Shown here: positions 22,854 through 34,457 of the stretch, one piece after another
Position numbering within the stretch: the stretch's first letter is position 1
How the letters are laid out: each line of letters opens with the position of its first letter
Assembly: GCA_028583605.1 (NCBI GenBank)
Contig: CM053328.1
Location: 35,889,722-35,953,721 of the forward strand
Source: Dastarcus helophoroides
Lineage: Eukaryota; Arthropoda; Insecta; Coleoptera; Bothrideridae
DNA length: 64,000 bases
Reading direction: 5' to 3'
Program-made: the position numbers and the translations under genes
The notes under the pieces: model-generated
Databases searched by the model: none
What the model was told of the DNA's origin: nothing
Seen by the model: the letters and a program-made list of their open reading frames with translations, nothing else

Positions 22854-24966
22854 CAGGCACGTAGCCAGGGGGGGTCCAAGGGGTCCGGATCCCCCCCGAA
22901 ATGAGTATTCGCCAAAAAATATATGATGATACGAATTGAAATATCAATAGAAAAATGGTTGATTGTATATTTAAGCATGTAAATAATTTCCGAAATTCCC
23001 AACTACTACATTTATGATAAGCAAAATCGCCATGTAGGCATTTTAAGAAAAATTGGCAATGAGCTCGAGGCTTCCCAATATATGCTTCAATCGCCACGTA
23101 CGTGCAACAGTGGCATTGCAGTCAAAGGACATATTCTTATACCTAATCTACTTTATTATATTAGGTCATATTTCATATTGCCAAACTGTCATAGGAAATA
23201 CAATACAAATTATGATTATGGTACGAGTTAAGAATTGGGCGACAAGTCGACTCTTGATCGGTGATAAGTTAAATAGGTGAACTTAAAATGGATATTAGGA
23301 AATTTTTCTTTGGTAAGTTTCACGTTTTTATTTGTCAAATTTATACATATAATGTTAAGGTCACTAGATTTTATTCTTTATTTTTACTAATTACCAAAAT
23401 GGAAAAAAAAGAGGCAAATACGTAAAAATAATTAATGTGTCTTCTTATATTTTCTGAAGAATATTTTCTAGAAATTTTGATAATTTAACAAAATTCCGAG
23501 TTTAAATTGAAAATTCTAAATTATTTTCTTCAATTTTACGTCTCCGTAAGCACATAATCGATTTTTTTAATTTATTTTTTTTTTAATTCCAAGGACGTAT
23601 AAATAATTTTTTGCCGATTTCTGGTGTTTTTTCTCAAAAATGTTTTACTTTTGATTCATAAATTTTCTATATATTGCAACGTTTTTCTAAATTTTGATTA
23701 TTTTTAGAAATTTTCGAAATATCAACTTCTTTTGTAAAGTCCTTTTAACTTTCTTTTTATTTTTGATTCAAATTCAACATTTCAACTTTTTCAGAGATTT
23801 CTTTCTTTTGATAACCATATTTATACGCATTTTGACATTATTTTCAAAATATTCATTTTAATTTAAAAATATAAACTTTTTTTTAAATTCAAGTTTGGAC
23901 TTTTAATTTTCCTTTTATTTAAACAAAATTTTCATTTGAAATTCCAACTTTTGATGTTTTTAAGACTTAATTTTTATTTAACATTGTGAAATAATTTAGA
24001 AATATCAACATTTTTATTTTTCCTTTTCGACTTTAAAATCGAAATTTCTAAAAAAATGATTTTATAAATTTCGTTTTTCTTAAAATTTTCAGTTTAGCTA
24101 GAAATATTTTATATAATGTTTGCGTTTTTTTTTGTGTAAAATTTGAAATTTTTTTTAGGACCTTTATTTTACAATTTCAGTTTTTTTAATTTCTTTTCTA
24201 AATTTTTCGCTTTGCACTAAAAATTGTGTGCTTTAATTTATTAAAATTTTAATTCTAGTCACGAAAGTTCTACTTTTTTAAAAAAAATTCTAGTTTAAAC
24301 CCAAATTTTTTGCTTCATCAGAAAATTTTCGGTTTTTTCTCAATATTAAAATTTTTTCTAAATATTTTGGTAAACTCAACATTTTTAGTTTAAAAAAAAT
24401 TGACTTTTCGAAGCTCCTGGATTTTTTTTGATACAGCTCTTTTCTTTTTTCATCCTTTTAATTTTTCGTCCAAATTTCTGTTGTTCCTGAAGATTTTTAG
24501 ATTCACTCTTTTCCTTTCTAAAATAAATTTAAAGTTTCGACAAAAATTGAAATTACAAATTAAAATGGAAGCTTTTATTGATTTTTTTTTATTTCATATT
24601 TAATATCTAATATTCCTAATTTGGTCTTTGATCTGAAATTTGAAGCTGTTCTGAAAAGTTAAAAAAACACGTATTTTGAAAAAAATACTGGGTAATTCTA
24701 ATTCTTTTTTCTCAAAATGTCGAGATAGACTTGATTTGAAAGATTTAAATATCGAGACTGAAGTCGAACTTGAGAGTTTCAGATTATAGTTCACATTTCG
24801 AAGTGAAGATTGGAAATTTTACGCAAAAGTAAAAAATGAGCACCAGGTAAAAGACCAAGACGTTTATTGATTTAACAACCAAACTTTTTTTTTAAATTTT
24901 GCAATATTGCTTATTTCGAAGTTGGAGTTGGACCCTCCCCGAACGAAAATCCTGGCTACGTGCCTG
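22854..24966. mobile_element. Non-autonomous hAT-type element, 2.1 kb
   Basis: The ends CAGGCACGTAGCCAGG and its inverse are flanked by an exact 8-bp duplication ATTACCTA (22846-22853 and 24967-24974). An 8-bp target duplication and CAG start fit the hAT superfamily. Subterminal G-runs (GGGGGTCCAAGGGG) are present at the left. No transposase ORF is visible; the interior from 23330 is low-complexity AT-rich DNA. The element sits in the inferred intron of G1. Confidence 0.85.
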
Positions 24967-25228
24967 ATTACCTACCAGAGTTCGTGTGACAAAATCAGTT
25001 GACCAGTGTTATTAATACTTTGACTGTAACATTTATGGTATACAATTTTTGCTACATAATATATAATTTAGAACGTATCCTGCACTAAACTGGAAATTAT
25101 AACGAACTTCTGAAACTAGAGAATCATTTAAATCAAATTTTAGATTGCATTATTTTTTTTTATTTTGTAAATGTTGCCAACTATTTAAGTATAATTCTTA
25201 GATTACACTTTAAAAGATTTATACTTAC

Positions 25229-25307
25229 TAGCATCGTCAGCGTCTTTATCAGAAGTTACCATCCCTAAAAAAGCTAAAAACACAAAAAGTATTAAACAAT
25301 ACTTCAT
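25229..25307 (-). CDS. Signal-peptide exon 1 (gene G1)
   Basis: ATG at 25307-25305 opens a frame of 26 codons plus one base, ending at A|GTAAGT (donor 25228-25227). The peptide MKYCLILFVFLAFLGMVTS is a classic signal peptide: basic start, hydrophobic core, small residues before the cut; an acidic DKDADDA stretch follows. Phase 1 matches the cysteine exon at 4934-5055, the next exon 2 on this strand. The 5' flank resembles that of the 43750-43831 exon (shared CAGTATT, then AGTAAAGAG, then AAAATG). The product would be a secreted peptide of about 66 residues. The pairing over 20 kb is inferred. Confidence 0.75.
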
Positions 25308-25309
25308 TT

Positions 25310-26617
25310 TCTGTCTTTATGGAAAAATATATTTCTCTTTACTAACGAAGGGGGAATACTGTTAAAATTATAACGAGATTTACAACTTTTATAAGTAATA
25401 TACTTGTTATCAGTGTTGTTTATTGCCTGTAAAGAACTGTGATTAAATGTATCGGAAAGATATTTTCCAAATCATTGATAAAACCAGAAGTTTACACCCC
25501 GCACGTTAGTTTTATAGGGTAAAGTGCTAAAACCATAAAGTTTCGACATTTTCTCTCAGTATTACCTTTAAACTCTAAACTGAAATTTCCGAAATTTCTA
25601 AACTAAAAACTTTGAAAGAAAAAGTTGAAACTTCAATATCAAATTCAACATTTTCATATTTTTCTTTCAAAATTTTCAGCGTTTTATCGGAGTGTTCAGC
25701 ATAAACGTGAAATTTTGATTTTTTGTGGGTAATTTATAAGACCGTTTGGAGTTTAGACTCCAAATGTCAGAAAAAAGCAGAAGCTTCAACATTAAACTAA
25801 ACAACATTGGATTCACATTTAAATTAACTGCAAGTAGAGTGCAGAAATAAAAATAGACGGTCGCCTTTTTATAGTCTGCAATTGTCGGGGGAAATTAAAT
25901 TCAATATTTTGATGTAAAGATAAAAATTTTTAGATAAAAGTCGAAATTTCGACATGAAAATCTAAACGTGAGAATCAAGTTGTAATTCCGAGAAAAAAGT
26001 GTTTTGAGTTCGAATTCATTAATTCTAATTTTAAAATTTTGAGAATAAAAATTGGCAGCTTCGAATTTAGGGACTAACTTTCGATTTTTTCACCGATATG
26101 TCGAGAATAAACTCAGAAGTTTGGGACTAAAGCCGAAATTAAGAAAAAGGCCAAATTTGGATTAATTTTAATTTAGATTTAACCCAAATTTGGACCGAAA
26201 GTACGATATTTTGATAAAAGGTGTTTCCAGTTTAAAAGTAAACGTTTGATTTGATCTACTTCCAAAAATTTTAAGATTGAGACTTCGAAAACGTGGACAT
26301 TTTGATATTGAAGTCGAGGTTACGAGAAATTTCCGGAGTGAATTTAAAATTTCTGCTGAAAACTGGAAATTTTTAGAACAGAGTAAGAACTTTGAACTTG
26401 AAGTCGAACTTCCGTTTTTTTTTCCAGAAATTTGGACTTTAAAGGCGAAATATCGAGTTTAAGTTAAAAGAGTTAACAGCCAACTTTCAGTATAAAAACA
26501 ACTTGTATTCTTTTGGTTTTACCAATGATTTTTATCATGAATTTTTGCTTTTTGTTTTATCATAACGTTCGACTTAGATTCAAGATCTCAATACTGCATC
26601 GATAAACTCACTTCTCC
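25310..26617. other. AT-rich DNA upstream of G1
   Basis: Apart from the promoter-like sequence just upstream of G1, this is A-rich low-complexity DNA with GAAATTT and TCGAAATT motifs. No gene is seen. Confidence 0.45.
25352..25393 (-). promoter_or_regulatory. Probable core promoter of G1
   Basis: A minus-strand TATAAAAG (25393-25386) lies about 28 bases before an initiator-like CAGTATTCCC (around 25361-25352). The same CAGTATT element precedes the exons at 43831 and 47623, at similar distances from the start codon. Confidence 0.5.
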
Positions 26618-26850
26618 TTGAAACACAAATCTTGTCCCCTGAAACCAAGAAGGATTAAAAAACACAACAAAGGTTGCTCTAACGCTTTTCGATAGCCAAG
26701 CTATCATCTTCAGAGAAATACTGCATCTCTCTGCTATCGAAACACGTTAGAGCAACCTTTGTTGTGTTTTTAATCTGTCTTGGTTTCAGGGGACAGAATT
26801 TGTATTTAAATTTTTGAAGATAATCAAAGACCAGTCCGTTCCACCAAAAT
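26617..26850. repeat. Foldback-family copy, near-perfect inverted repeat
   Basis: Left arm CTTGTCCCCTGAAACCAAGA...CTAACGCTTTTCGATAGCC and right arm GCTATCGAAACACG...CTTGGTTTCAGGGGACAG form an inverted repeat around CATCTTCAGAGAAATACTGC. It then runs into GGACCAGTCCGTTCCACC, the boundary with the exon-2 copies. Confidence 0.8.
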
Positions 26851-27075
26851 CACTTCTTTCAAAGCTTTGACAGCAAGTGCGAACATGTTCTTAAAGTATC
26901 ATAAATTTGGTGAGTTGTTTTCACAAAGCATTGCGGAATAAAACTCAGTCAGCGTTAACTAATTTATTGCACAAAATTTACAGAAGTGTAGATTTTCCTA
27001 AGTTTTCTAGCATAACAATTAAACACATCCTTCTAAATGTTCATCTCGACAATTACATTCATAGCATCTAATTGA
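26851..27075 (-). pseudogene. Truncated exon 2, copy 1
   Basis: It contains the 3' UTR and the last third of exon 2 (CYECNCRDEHLEGCV, then a premature TAA that removes the last cysteine). The exon is cut just before this segment, so the first cysteine and the splice acceptor are missing. It is joined to a foldback repeat, as in all six truncated copies. Confidence 0.8.
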
Positions 27076-27263
27076 CACAACAAAGGTTGCTCTGACGCTT
27101 TTCGATAGCCAAGCTATCATTTTCAGAGAGATATTGCATCTCTCTGCCATCGAAACGCGTTAGAGCAACCTTTGTTGTGTTTTTAATCTTTCTTGGTTTC
27201 AGGGGATAAGATTTGTATTTCAATTTTTGAAGATAACCAAGGACCAGTCCGTTCCACCAAAAT

Positions 27264-27490
27264 CACTTCTTTCAAAGCTGCGATAACGAGTGCAAACACT
27301 TTCTTAAAGTATCATAAATTTGGGAAATTGTCTTTACAAAGCATGTTGCGGAATAAAACTCAGTCTGCGTTAACTAATTGATTTCACAAAATTTACAGAA
27401 GTGTAGATTTTCCCAAGTTTTCTAGCATAATGATTTGACACATCCTTCTAAATGTCCATCTCGACAATTACATTCATAGCATCCATCTAA
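27264..27490 (-). pseudogene. Truncated exon 2, copy 2
   Basis: It encodes GCYECNCRDGHLEGCVKSLC and a normal TAG, matching the functional-looking exon at 33016-33143 in its last four codable cysteine positions. The first cysteine and the acceptor are missing at the shared breakpoint. Confidence 0.8.
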
Positions 27491-27669
27491 TGGATACAGC
27501 AAAGGCTGCTCTAACGCTTTTCGATAGCCATGCTATCATCTTCAGAGAGATGCTGTATCGTTCTGCCATCGAAACGCGTTAGAGCAACCTTTGTTTTGTT
27601 TTTAATCTGTCTAAAGGAGACAGGATTTGAATTGCAATTTTTGAAGGTAACCAAGATAACCACTAAAAT

Positions 27670-27900
27670 CACTTCTTTCAAAGCTTCGATAGCGAGTGCA
27701 AACATGTTCTTAAAGTATCATAAATTTGGTGAATTGTTTTTACAAAGCATGTTGCGGAATAAAACTCAGTCTGCGTTAACTAATTTATTGCACAAAATTT
27801 ATAGAAGTGTAGATTTTCCCAAGTTTACCAACATAATGATTTGATACATCCTTCTAAATGTCCATCTTGACAATTACATTCGTAGCATTCATCTAATGGA
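27670..27900 (-). pseudogene. Truncated exon 2, copy 3
   Basis: It encodes ECYECNCQDGHLEGCIKSLC; the usual TAG is now TGG, so the stop is lost. It is followed by a truncated foldback repeat that abuts the CAGTGGCGG element at 27956. This copy is duplicated as copy 5. Confidence 0.8.
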
Positions 27901-27955
27901 CACAACAAAGGTTGCTCTGGCGCTTTTCGATAGCCAAGCTATCATCTTCAGAGAG

Positions 27956-29840
27956 CAGTGGCGGCTGGCGTGTAGGTACTGTGGAACTGCAGCACCCCCA
28001 ATTTCGCTTACGAGTTGTTTTCCTAAAATTTTCTGTACACTTTTCATTACACAATTTTTTGTAGAATTTTAAATTTTTTCTGATTTCTTTTTATAGAAAT
28101 TGTAGGTTTCTTTCATGAAGTTGCGACATTAAAACCTATTTTATTTTTTGATCAAAATTACATTTTCAAAACTAATTCTTGTAATAGTTTTGAAGAACAA
28201 ATTAATATTTCGAGCAGGAATTAAAATGTTAAGAAAAAACTCAAATTTTTTTGGAAATTACAACATTTTGAGAAAATAATTACAATTTCAAGAAAAAATC
28301 TGAATCTAACTCATCTCGCATTTTACTATTTCTCTAAAAAATAAATTAATACGGTGTCTTCGAATTTCTACCTCAAATTTCATTTTGTATAATTCAGTTT
28401 TTTTCAGATATTTCGATTTATTTAGGAAATTTTAATTTTTTCTGCAGTTTCCATTTTTCCTAAATAAAAAGAAATTTTCTCGAAATTTCCATTCTTCCTG
28501 AGTGTTGTTTTTAAAATTTTGTCTAGAAACTTCAACTTCTCCAGATTTTTCTTTATGTTTCTCTAATTTGCTTTAAAAATTTTAAGTTTTTTCACGACAC
28601 TTTGATCATTTAAAGTTCATTTTATTTTGTAGTTTTGGCACAAAAATGTTTGGAAAAAACCCTGAAGGCTCTATAAAAATTTCAACATTTTGGGAAAAAC
28701 AAAAAATTTCGACTTTCTTTTTCAAATTTTTTTTCAAATGTTGATTTGTTCTCTAAAAAATTTTGCTTTTATGTCCCATGAAATTTGTGTTTTTCTCTAA
28801 ACATTTTATACAAAGAATTTTGTTTTAAAAATTCATTCCAATTTTCCTGGAGATTTTGTCTTTAAAATATTTTTTCTTGTAGAAATTTTTGACTTCTGTC
28901 TAATTTATTTTAGAAATTTAAAAGTTTATTAACGAAATTTTAATATTTTAAACTTCATTTTGTTTTGCAATTTTGATAAGAAACTGAAAATTATCAAGTA
29001 TAAATTTAGGGAAAATAAACTTCAAATTTGCATAAAAATAATTTTGGGAAAATATTGAAATTTCAAGAAAAAAATGAACCTTGTACAATTTGACATTTCT
29101 CTAAAAAATTACTGCTACTGTAGGACCAAAAAAAATTCTGAATCTGAATTTAAAATTTTTCTACAAATATTAAATTTATTCTGGAAATTGTCAAGTTCGA
29201 ATTTAAAATTCAAATTTCGATAAAAAGAAGAGAGAAATTTAAAGATTAAACTCAAAATTTCAAGAGAAAGCAGCTCATATTTCTAGAAGAAGTTGAAATT
29301 TTTTATTTGTAAACAACATTTTTCAAAATAAAAAATTACATTTTCGAAATGAAAGTAAAAAATTGTTTTGAAATAAATTAATTGTCAAAAATATTTTTAT
29401 AACTTCGATTTTTAAAATGGAAATTATTGAAATTCTTGAGAAAAAGAGTCAACTTTTCCAGAAGAGTCTCAAAATTTCGAAATAAAAATTAATCAGAATG
29501 TTGAAAAAAATTCACTAATAATTTACTGTTCCTATTTAATTTTTTTCTAGTAATTTTGAAGGTCCAGAGGAATTTCAAAAATCAAAGTCAATTTTTTGTG
29601 ATCAAAATTTAAATTTTGACAATTTATTTGTACATAAAATGCAAGTTTTTTTGGAAATTTGTTTCAAAACTGTGCACAATTTTAAAGATAGAAAATTTTG
29701 TTATTATTTTTTTTTAAATTCGAGTGTTATTTCGAAATTTTTCTCAAAAAATGTAAATTTAAAAAGAAAAACCGTACCACTTTTAAAAAATAAAGCTTAA
29801 GTTATCAGAAAACTCGAATTTAAAAAAAGTCAAATCTTAA
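27956..29840 (+). mobile_element. Copy B of the CAGTGGCGG non-coding element
   Basis: Starts CAGTGGCGGCTGGCGTGTAG, then ACTGCAGCACCCCCAATTTC. The body is AT-rich without ORFs. The right boundary is at the next truncated exon 2 (29846). No inverted copy of the left end is found there. Confidence 0.8.
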
Positions 29841-29845
29841 AAAAT

Positions 29846-30075
29846 CACTTCTTTCAAAGCTTCGCTAGCGACTGCAAACATGTTCTTAAAGTATCATAAA
29901 TTTGGTAAATTGTTTTTACAAATCATGTTGCGGAATAAAACTCAGTTTGCGTTAACTAATTTATTGCACAAAATTTACAGAAGTGTAGATTTTCCCAAGT
30001 TTTCTAGCAGAATGATTGGACACATCCTTCTAAATGTCCATCTCGACAATTACATTCATAGCATCCATCGAATGG
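29846..30075 (-). pseudogene. Truncated exon 2, copy 4
   Basis: It encodes GCYECNCRDGHLEGCVQSFC and TAG, so all cysteines downstream of the breakpoint are kept. No acceptor or first cysteine. Confidence 0.8.
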
Positions 30076-30251
30076 AGAAAACAAAGGTTGCTCTGACGCT
30101 TTTCGATAGCCAAGCTCTCATCTTCAGAGAGATACTGTATCGTTCTGCTATCGACACGCGTTAGAGCAACCCTTGTTGTGTTTTTAATCTGTCTAAAGGA
30201 GACAGGATTTGAATTGCAATTTTTGAAGGTAACCAAGATAACCACTAAAAT

Positions 30252-30482
30252 CACTTCTTTCAAAGCTTCGATAGCGAGTGCAAACATGTTCTTAAAGTAT
30301 CATAAATTTGGTGAATTGTTTTTACAAAGCATGTTGCGGAATAAAACTCAGTCTGCGTTAACTAATTTATTGCACAAAATTTATAGAAGTGTAGATTTTC
30401 CCAAGTTTACCAACATAATGATTTGATACATCCTTCTAAATGTCCATCTTGACAATTACATTCGTAGCATTCATCTAATGGA
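30252..30482 (-). pseudogene. Truncated exon 2, copy 5
   Basis: Near-identical to copy 3, including the TAG-to-TGG stop loss, as expected from the 2.58-kb duplication. Confidence 0.8.
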
Positions 30483-30537
30483 CACAACAAAGGTTGCTCT
30501 GGCGCTTTTCGATAGCCAAGCTATCATCTTCAGAGAG

Positions 30538-32430
30538 CAGTGGCCGCTGGCGTGTAGGTACTGTGGAACTGCAGCACCCCCAATTTCGCTTACGAGTTGT
30601 TTTCCTAAAATTTTCTGTACATTTTTCATTACACAATTTTTTGTAGAATTTTAAATTTTTTCTGATTTCTTTTTATAGAAATTTTAGGTTTCTTTCACGA
30701 AGTTACGACATTCAAAAACCTATTTTATTTTTAATTTTGATCAAAATTACATTTTCAAAACTAATTTTTGTAAAAGTTTTGAAGAACAAATCAATATTTC
30801 GAGCAGGAATTAAAATGTTAAGAAAAAACTCAAATTTTTTTGGAAATTACAACATTTTGAGAAAATAATTACAATTTCAAGAAAAAATCTGAATCTAACT
30901 CATCTCGCATTTTACTATTTCTCTAAAAAATAAATTAATACGGTGTCTTCGAATTTCTACCTCAAATTTCATTTTGTATAATTCAGTTTTTTTCAGATAT
31001 TTCGATTTATTTAGGAAATTTTAATTTTTTCTGCAGTTTCCATTTTTCCTAAATAAAAAGAAATTTTCTCGAAATTTCCATTCTTCCTGAGTGTTGTTTT
31101 TAAAATTTTGTCTAGAAACTTTAACTTCTCCAGATTTTTCTTTCTGTTCCTCTAATTTGCTTTAAAAATTTTAAGTTTTTTCACGACACTTTGATCATTT
31201 AAAGTTCATTTTATTTTGTAGTTTTGGCACAAAAAGGTTTGGAAAAAACCCTGAAGGCTCTATAAAAATTTCAACATTTTGGGAAAAACAAAAAATTTCG
31301 ACTTTCTATTTCAAATTTTTTTTCAAATGTTGATTTGTTCTCTAAAAAATTTTGCTTTTATGTCCCATGAAATTTGTGTTTTTCGCTAAACATTTTATAC
31401 AAAGAATTTTGTTTTAAAAATTCATTCCAATTATCCTGGAGATTTTGTCTTTAAAATATTTTTTCTTGTAGAAATTTTGACTTCTGTCTAATTTATTTTG
31501 GAAATTTAAAAGTTTATTAACGAAATTTTAATATTTTAAAGTTCATTTTATTTTGTAACTTTGATAAGAAACTGAAAATTATCAAGTATAAATTTAGGGA
31601 AAATAAACTTCAAATCTGCATAAAAATAACTTTGGGAAAATATTGAAATTTCAAGAAAAAAATGAACCTTGTACAATTTGACATTTCTCTAAAAAATTAC
31701 TGCTACTGCAGGACCAAAGAAAATTCTGAATCTGAATTTAAAATTTTTCTACAAATAATAAATTTATTCTTGAAATTCTCAAGTTCGAATTTAAAATTCA
31801 AATTTCGATAAAAAGAAGATAGAAATTTAAAGATTAGACTCAAAATTTCAAGAGAAAGCAGATCATATATCTAGAAGAAGTTGAAATTTCTTATTTGTAA
31901 ACAACATTTTTCAAAATAAAAATTAACATTTTCGAAATTAAAGTAAAACATTGTTTTGAAATAAATTAATTATCAAAAATATTCTTATAACTTCGATTTT
32001 TAAAGTGGAAATTATTGATATTCTTGAGAAAAAGTCAACTTTACTAGAAGAGTCTCAAAATTTTAAAATAAAAATTAAACAGAATGTTGAAAAAAATTCA
32101 CTAATAATTTACTGTTCTTATTTAATTTTTTTCTAGTAATTTTGAAGGTCCAGAGGAATTTCAAAAATCAAAGCCAATTTTTTGTGATCAAAATTTAAAT
32201 TTTGACAATTTATTTGTACATAAAATGCAAGTTTTTTTTTGGAAATTTGTTTCAAAACTGTGCACAATTTTAACGATAGAAAATTTTGTTATTATTTTTT
32301 TTAAATTCGAGTGTTATTTCGAAATTTTTCTCACAAAATGTAAATTTAAAAAGAAAAACAGTACCACTTTTAAAAAATAAAGCTTAAGTTATCAGAAAAC
32401 TCGAATTTAAAAAAAAGTCAAATCTTAAAA
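30538..32430 (+). mobile_element. Copy C of the CAGTGGCGG non-coding element
   Basis: The duplicate of copy B, starting CAGTGGCCGCTGGCGTGTAG and ending before the truncated exon at 32434. Differences from copy B are scattered single bases and short indels. Confidence 0.8.
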
Positions 32431-32433
32431 AAT

Positions 32434-32660
32434 CACTTCTTTCAAAGCTTCGCTAGCGAGTGCAACCATGTTCTTAAAGTATTATAAATTTGGTAAATTG
32501 TTTTTACAAATCATGTTGCGGAATAAAACTCAGTCTGCGTTAACTAATTTATTGCACAAAATTTACAGAAGTGTAGATTTTCCCAAGTTTTCTAGCTTAA
32601 TGATTTGACACGTCCTTCTAAATGTCCATCTCGACAATTACATTCATAACATCCATCTAA
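32434..32660 (-). pseudogene. Truncated exon 2, copy 6
   Basis: The last cysteines are lost: the end reads GRVKSLS then TAG, where relatives read GCVKSLC. The first cysteine and acceptor are missing at the shared breakpoint. Confidence 0.8.
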
Positions 32661-32847
32661 TGGAGAAAACAACGGTTGCTCTGACGCTTTTCGATAGCCA
32701 AGCTCTCATCTTCAGAGAGATACTGCATCTCTCTGCTATCGAAGCGGGTTCGAGCAACCTTTGTTGTGTTTTTAATTTTTCTAAAGGAGACATGATTTGT
32801 ATTTCAATTTTTGAAGATAACCAAGGACCAATCCGTTCCACCAAAAT
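32661..32847. repeat. Foldback-family copy next to the G2 exon
   Basis: It contains both inverted arms with CTCTCATCTTCAGAGAGA and GCTATCGAAGCGGG, then GGACCAATCCGTTCCACC. It touches the 3' UTR of the intact exon at 33016-33143, as the other copies touch their truncated exons. Confidence 0.75.
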
Positions 32848-32967
32848 CACTTCTTTCAAAGCTTCGTAAGCGATTGCAAACATGTTCTTAAAGTGTCATA
32901 AATTTGGTAATTTGGTAAATTGTTTTTACAAAGCATTTTGCCGAATAAAACTCAGTCTGCGTTAACT

Positions 32968-32976
32968 AATTTATTG
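32968..32976 (-). promoter_or_regulatory. Probable poly(A) signal of G2
   Basis: Minus-strand AATAAA (32975-32970) lies about 40 bases after the TAG at 33016, at the same position as in the G1 and G3 exons. Confidence 0.45.
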
Positions 32977-33015
32977 CGCAAAATTTACAGAAGTGTAGAT
33001 TTTCCCAAGTTTTTT

Positions 33016-33143
33016 CTAGCATAACGATTTGGAACATCCTTCTAAATGTCCATCGCGACAAATACATTCATAGCATCCATCTACTACTACATCTCCTGAT
33101 CCAATTTTTTGGCATTTAGCTTCATAATCTGATGGAAATTGCA
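33016..33143 (-). CDS. Pacifastin-like cysteine-rich exon 2 (gene G2)
   Basis: This is the intact exon from which the six truncated copies are derived. It begins after AATTAAG (acceptor 33145-33144) in phase 1 and encodes 41 residues and TAG. The six cysteines follow C-x12-C-YE-C-x-C-RDGHLEG-C-x4-C. This fits the pacifastin pattern, including the Gly three residues after the fourth Cys; the Asn after the second Cys is Tyr here. A protease-inhibitor role is inferred; the target cannot be deduced. A hAT-type element starts about 90 bases upstream in the intron. The partner exon is probably 43750-43831, the nearest upstream signal exon on this strand. Confidence 0.8.
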
Positions 33144-33560
33144 CTTAATTAGCTTAGTTATTACAATGTCTGGTTAATTTATTTTGTTATTAGTGGGTTG
33201 TTTTATACCAAATTCTTACCAACAATACATAATGCAGGCCCAGAACCGGGGGGGAGGGGGTGGGGGAATTTTTGATTTTACACTAGATAAAACTGAATTT
33301 TCCAGATGTGCGGTCTTTTTAAAAACCATTTTTAATGAATCATTTTGTTTTCGTACCGAAATGCAAAAATGTTTTTTTTCAAATTTGCCGCCATTTCTTT
33401 TTATTAGAGACCGAATTTTAAGCATAATCAAGCAAGGTAAAAAGGTGAGCAAAATGTTAAATTAGGCAAAAACGGAAACCTAAAGAAGGCACCAAAAAGG
33501 TAAAATACTCTAAGGCATTAACAGGCCAAAACTAACAATTAACAAAAAAAAAAACATTAT

Positions 33561-33938
33561 TGTAACGCAATGTAAATAGGCGAAATAGGATTTAGAATAG
33601 AATTGTAGAATTTAGTAAATAAAAAAAGTTTCTAGAAGGTTCTGATAAGGGGAAAGCGGCCGCGATAACGAAACAAACGGCAGATAAGCGTTCCAGAAAT
33701 TTCGGCATTCGATAAGCCTTATCTGCCGAAAATTCTGGAAGAACGCGGGCCGAAACTATAAAAAGGCGGTCAGTTTTCCCTCGAGTCAGTCAGTTAGAAG
33801 CAAGTGCAATAAGTTGGTTAGCAATTAGTAAATAATTAGTGAGTTATACTGTTCAGTTGAAGTGTGCCGAGTTAATTCAGTAATAAAGTGGGTATCATCT
33901 ATCACGTGTATCAATTCGAACCGATAACGCACGTAACA
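33561..33938 (+). mobile_element. Solo LTR, 378 bp
   Basis: Starts TGTAACGC and ends ACGTAACA, with the 4-bp duplication TTAT on both sides (33557-33560 and 33939-33942). Inside are TATAAAAAGGCGG, an initiator-like TCAGTCAGTTAG about 25 bases later, and AATAAAG towards the end: the U3-R-U5 order of an LTR. The TTAT duplication suits a Gypsy-type element, but the family is not proven. Its composition is more GC-rich than the host element around it. Confidence 0.8.
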
Positions 33939-34457
33939 TTATAATATCTCAGTCGAAATAAGAAAAAATAATAGATTTTAGGTTATACTCAGGATATTCA
34001 GAAAGAGTATAACATTTTTAAATGAAAAAGCTCTTAAAATTTCGAGTTCATTCTCGAATTTTCGCCCTAAACCTTAAAATACATTAAACTCATTCGAATT
34101 TTTTCCAAAATGTTGACATTTTAAATCTGAGATTTCGTTTCTAGAAACATTTAAACTTTTCTTAAAATTTTTTTTTTATATGAAATTTCAATCTTACGTT
34201 TTAAATTTTATTAAAATAATGTTGAATTTGCAAGTTTTTTAAGCTTAAATTCCCTATTTTGAAAAAAAAATTCAAATTTTGAGAAGAACTGGAAATTTAT
34301 ACAAGCGATTTTTCGGGATTTTACACCAAATTTTGAGAAAAACTTGTATTTTGTAATAATAGTTTTACAGTTTTGGAATTTAAAAATTTAAATTTTTAAT
34401 TCGGTTTTTGAAAAAAATTTTGAATGTTAGGCCTTTTACTAAAAAATCAAAATATCT

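Larger units (their letters stand above)
27500..32660. repeat. Higher-order tandem duplication, period about 2582 bp
   Basis: Two long units, about 27500-30080 and 30080-32660, each hold a truncated exon 2, a foldback fragment and a 1.9-kb copy of the CAGTGGCGG element. The element starts at 27956 and 30538, 2582 apart. The units are nearly identical apart from scattered substitutions and small indels, so this event is recent relative to copy A at 0.6-2.8 kb. Confidence 0.85.

Noticed and set aside
33184..33465. A 93-codon open frame with a poly-Gly run
   Set aside because: It runs over the left end of the hAT-type element; the Gly run is the element's G-rich terminus.
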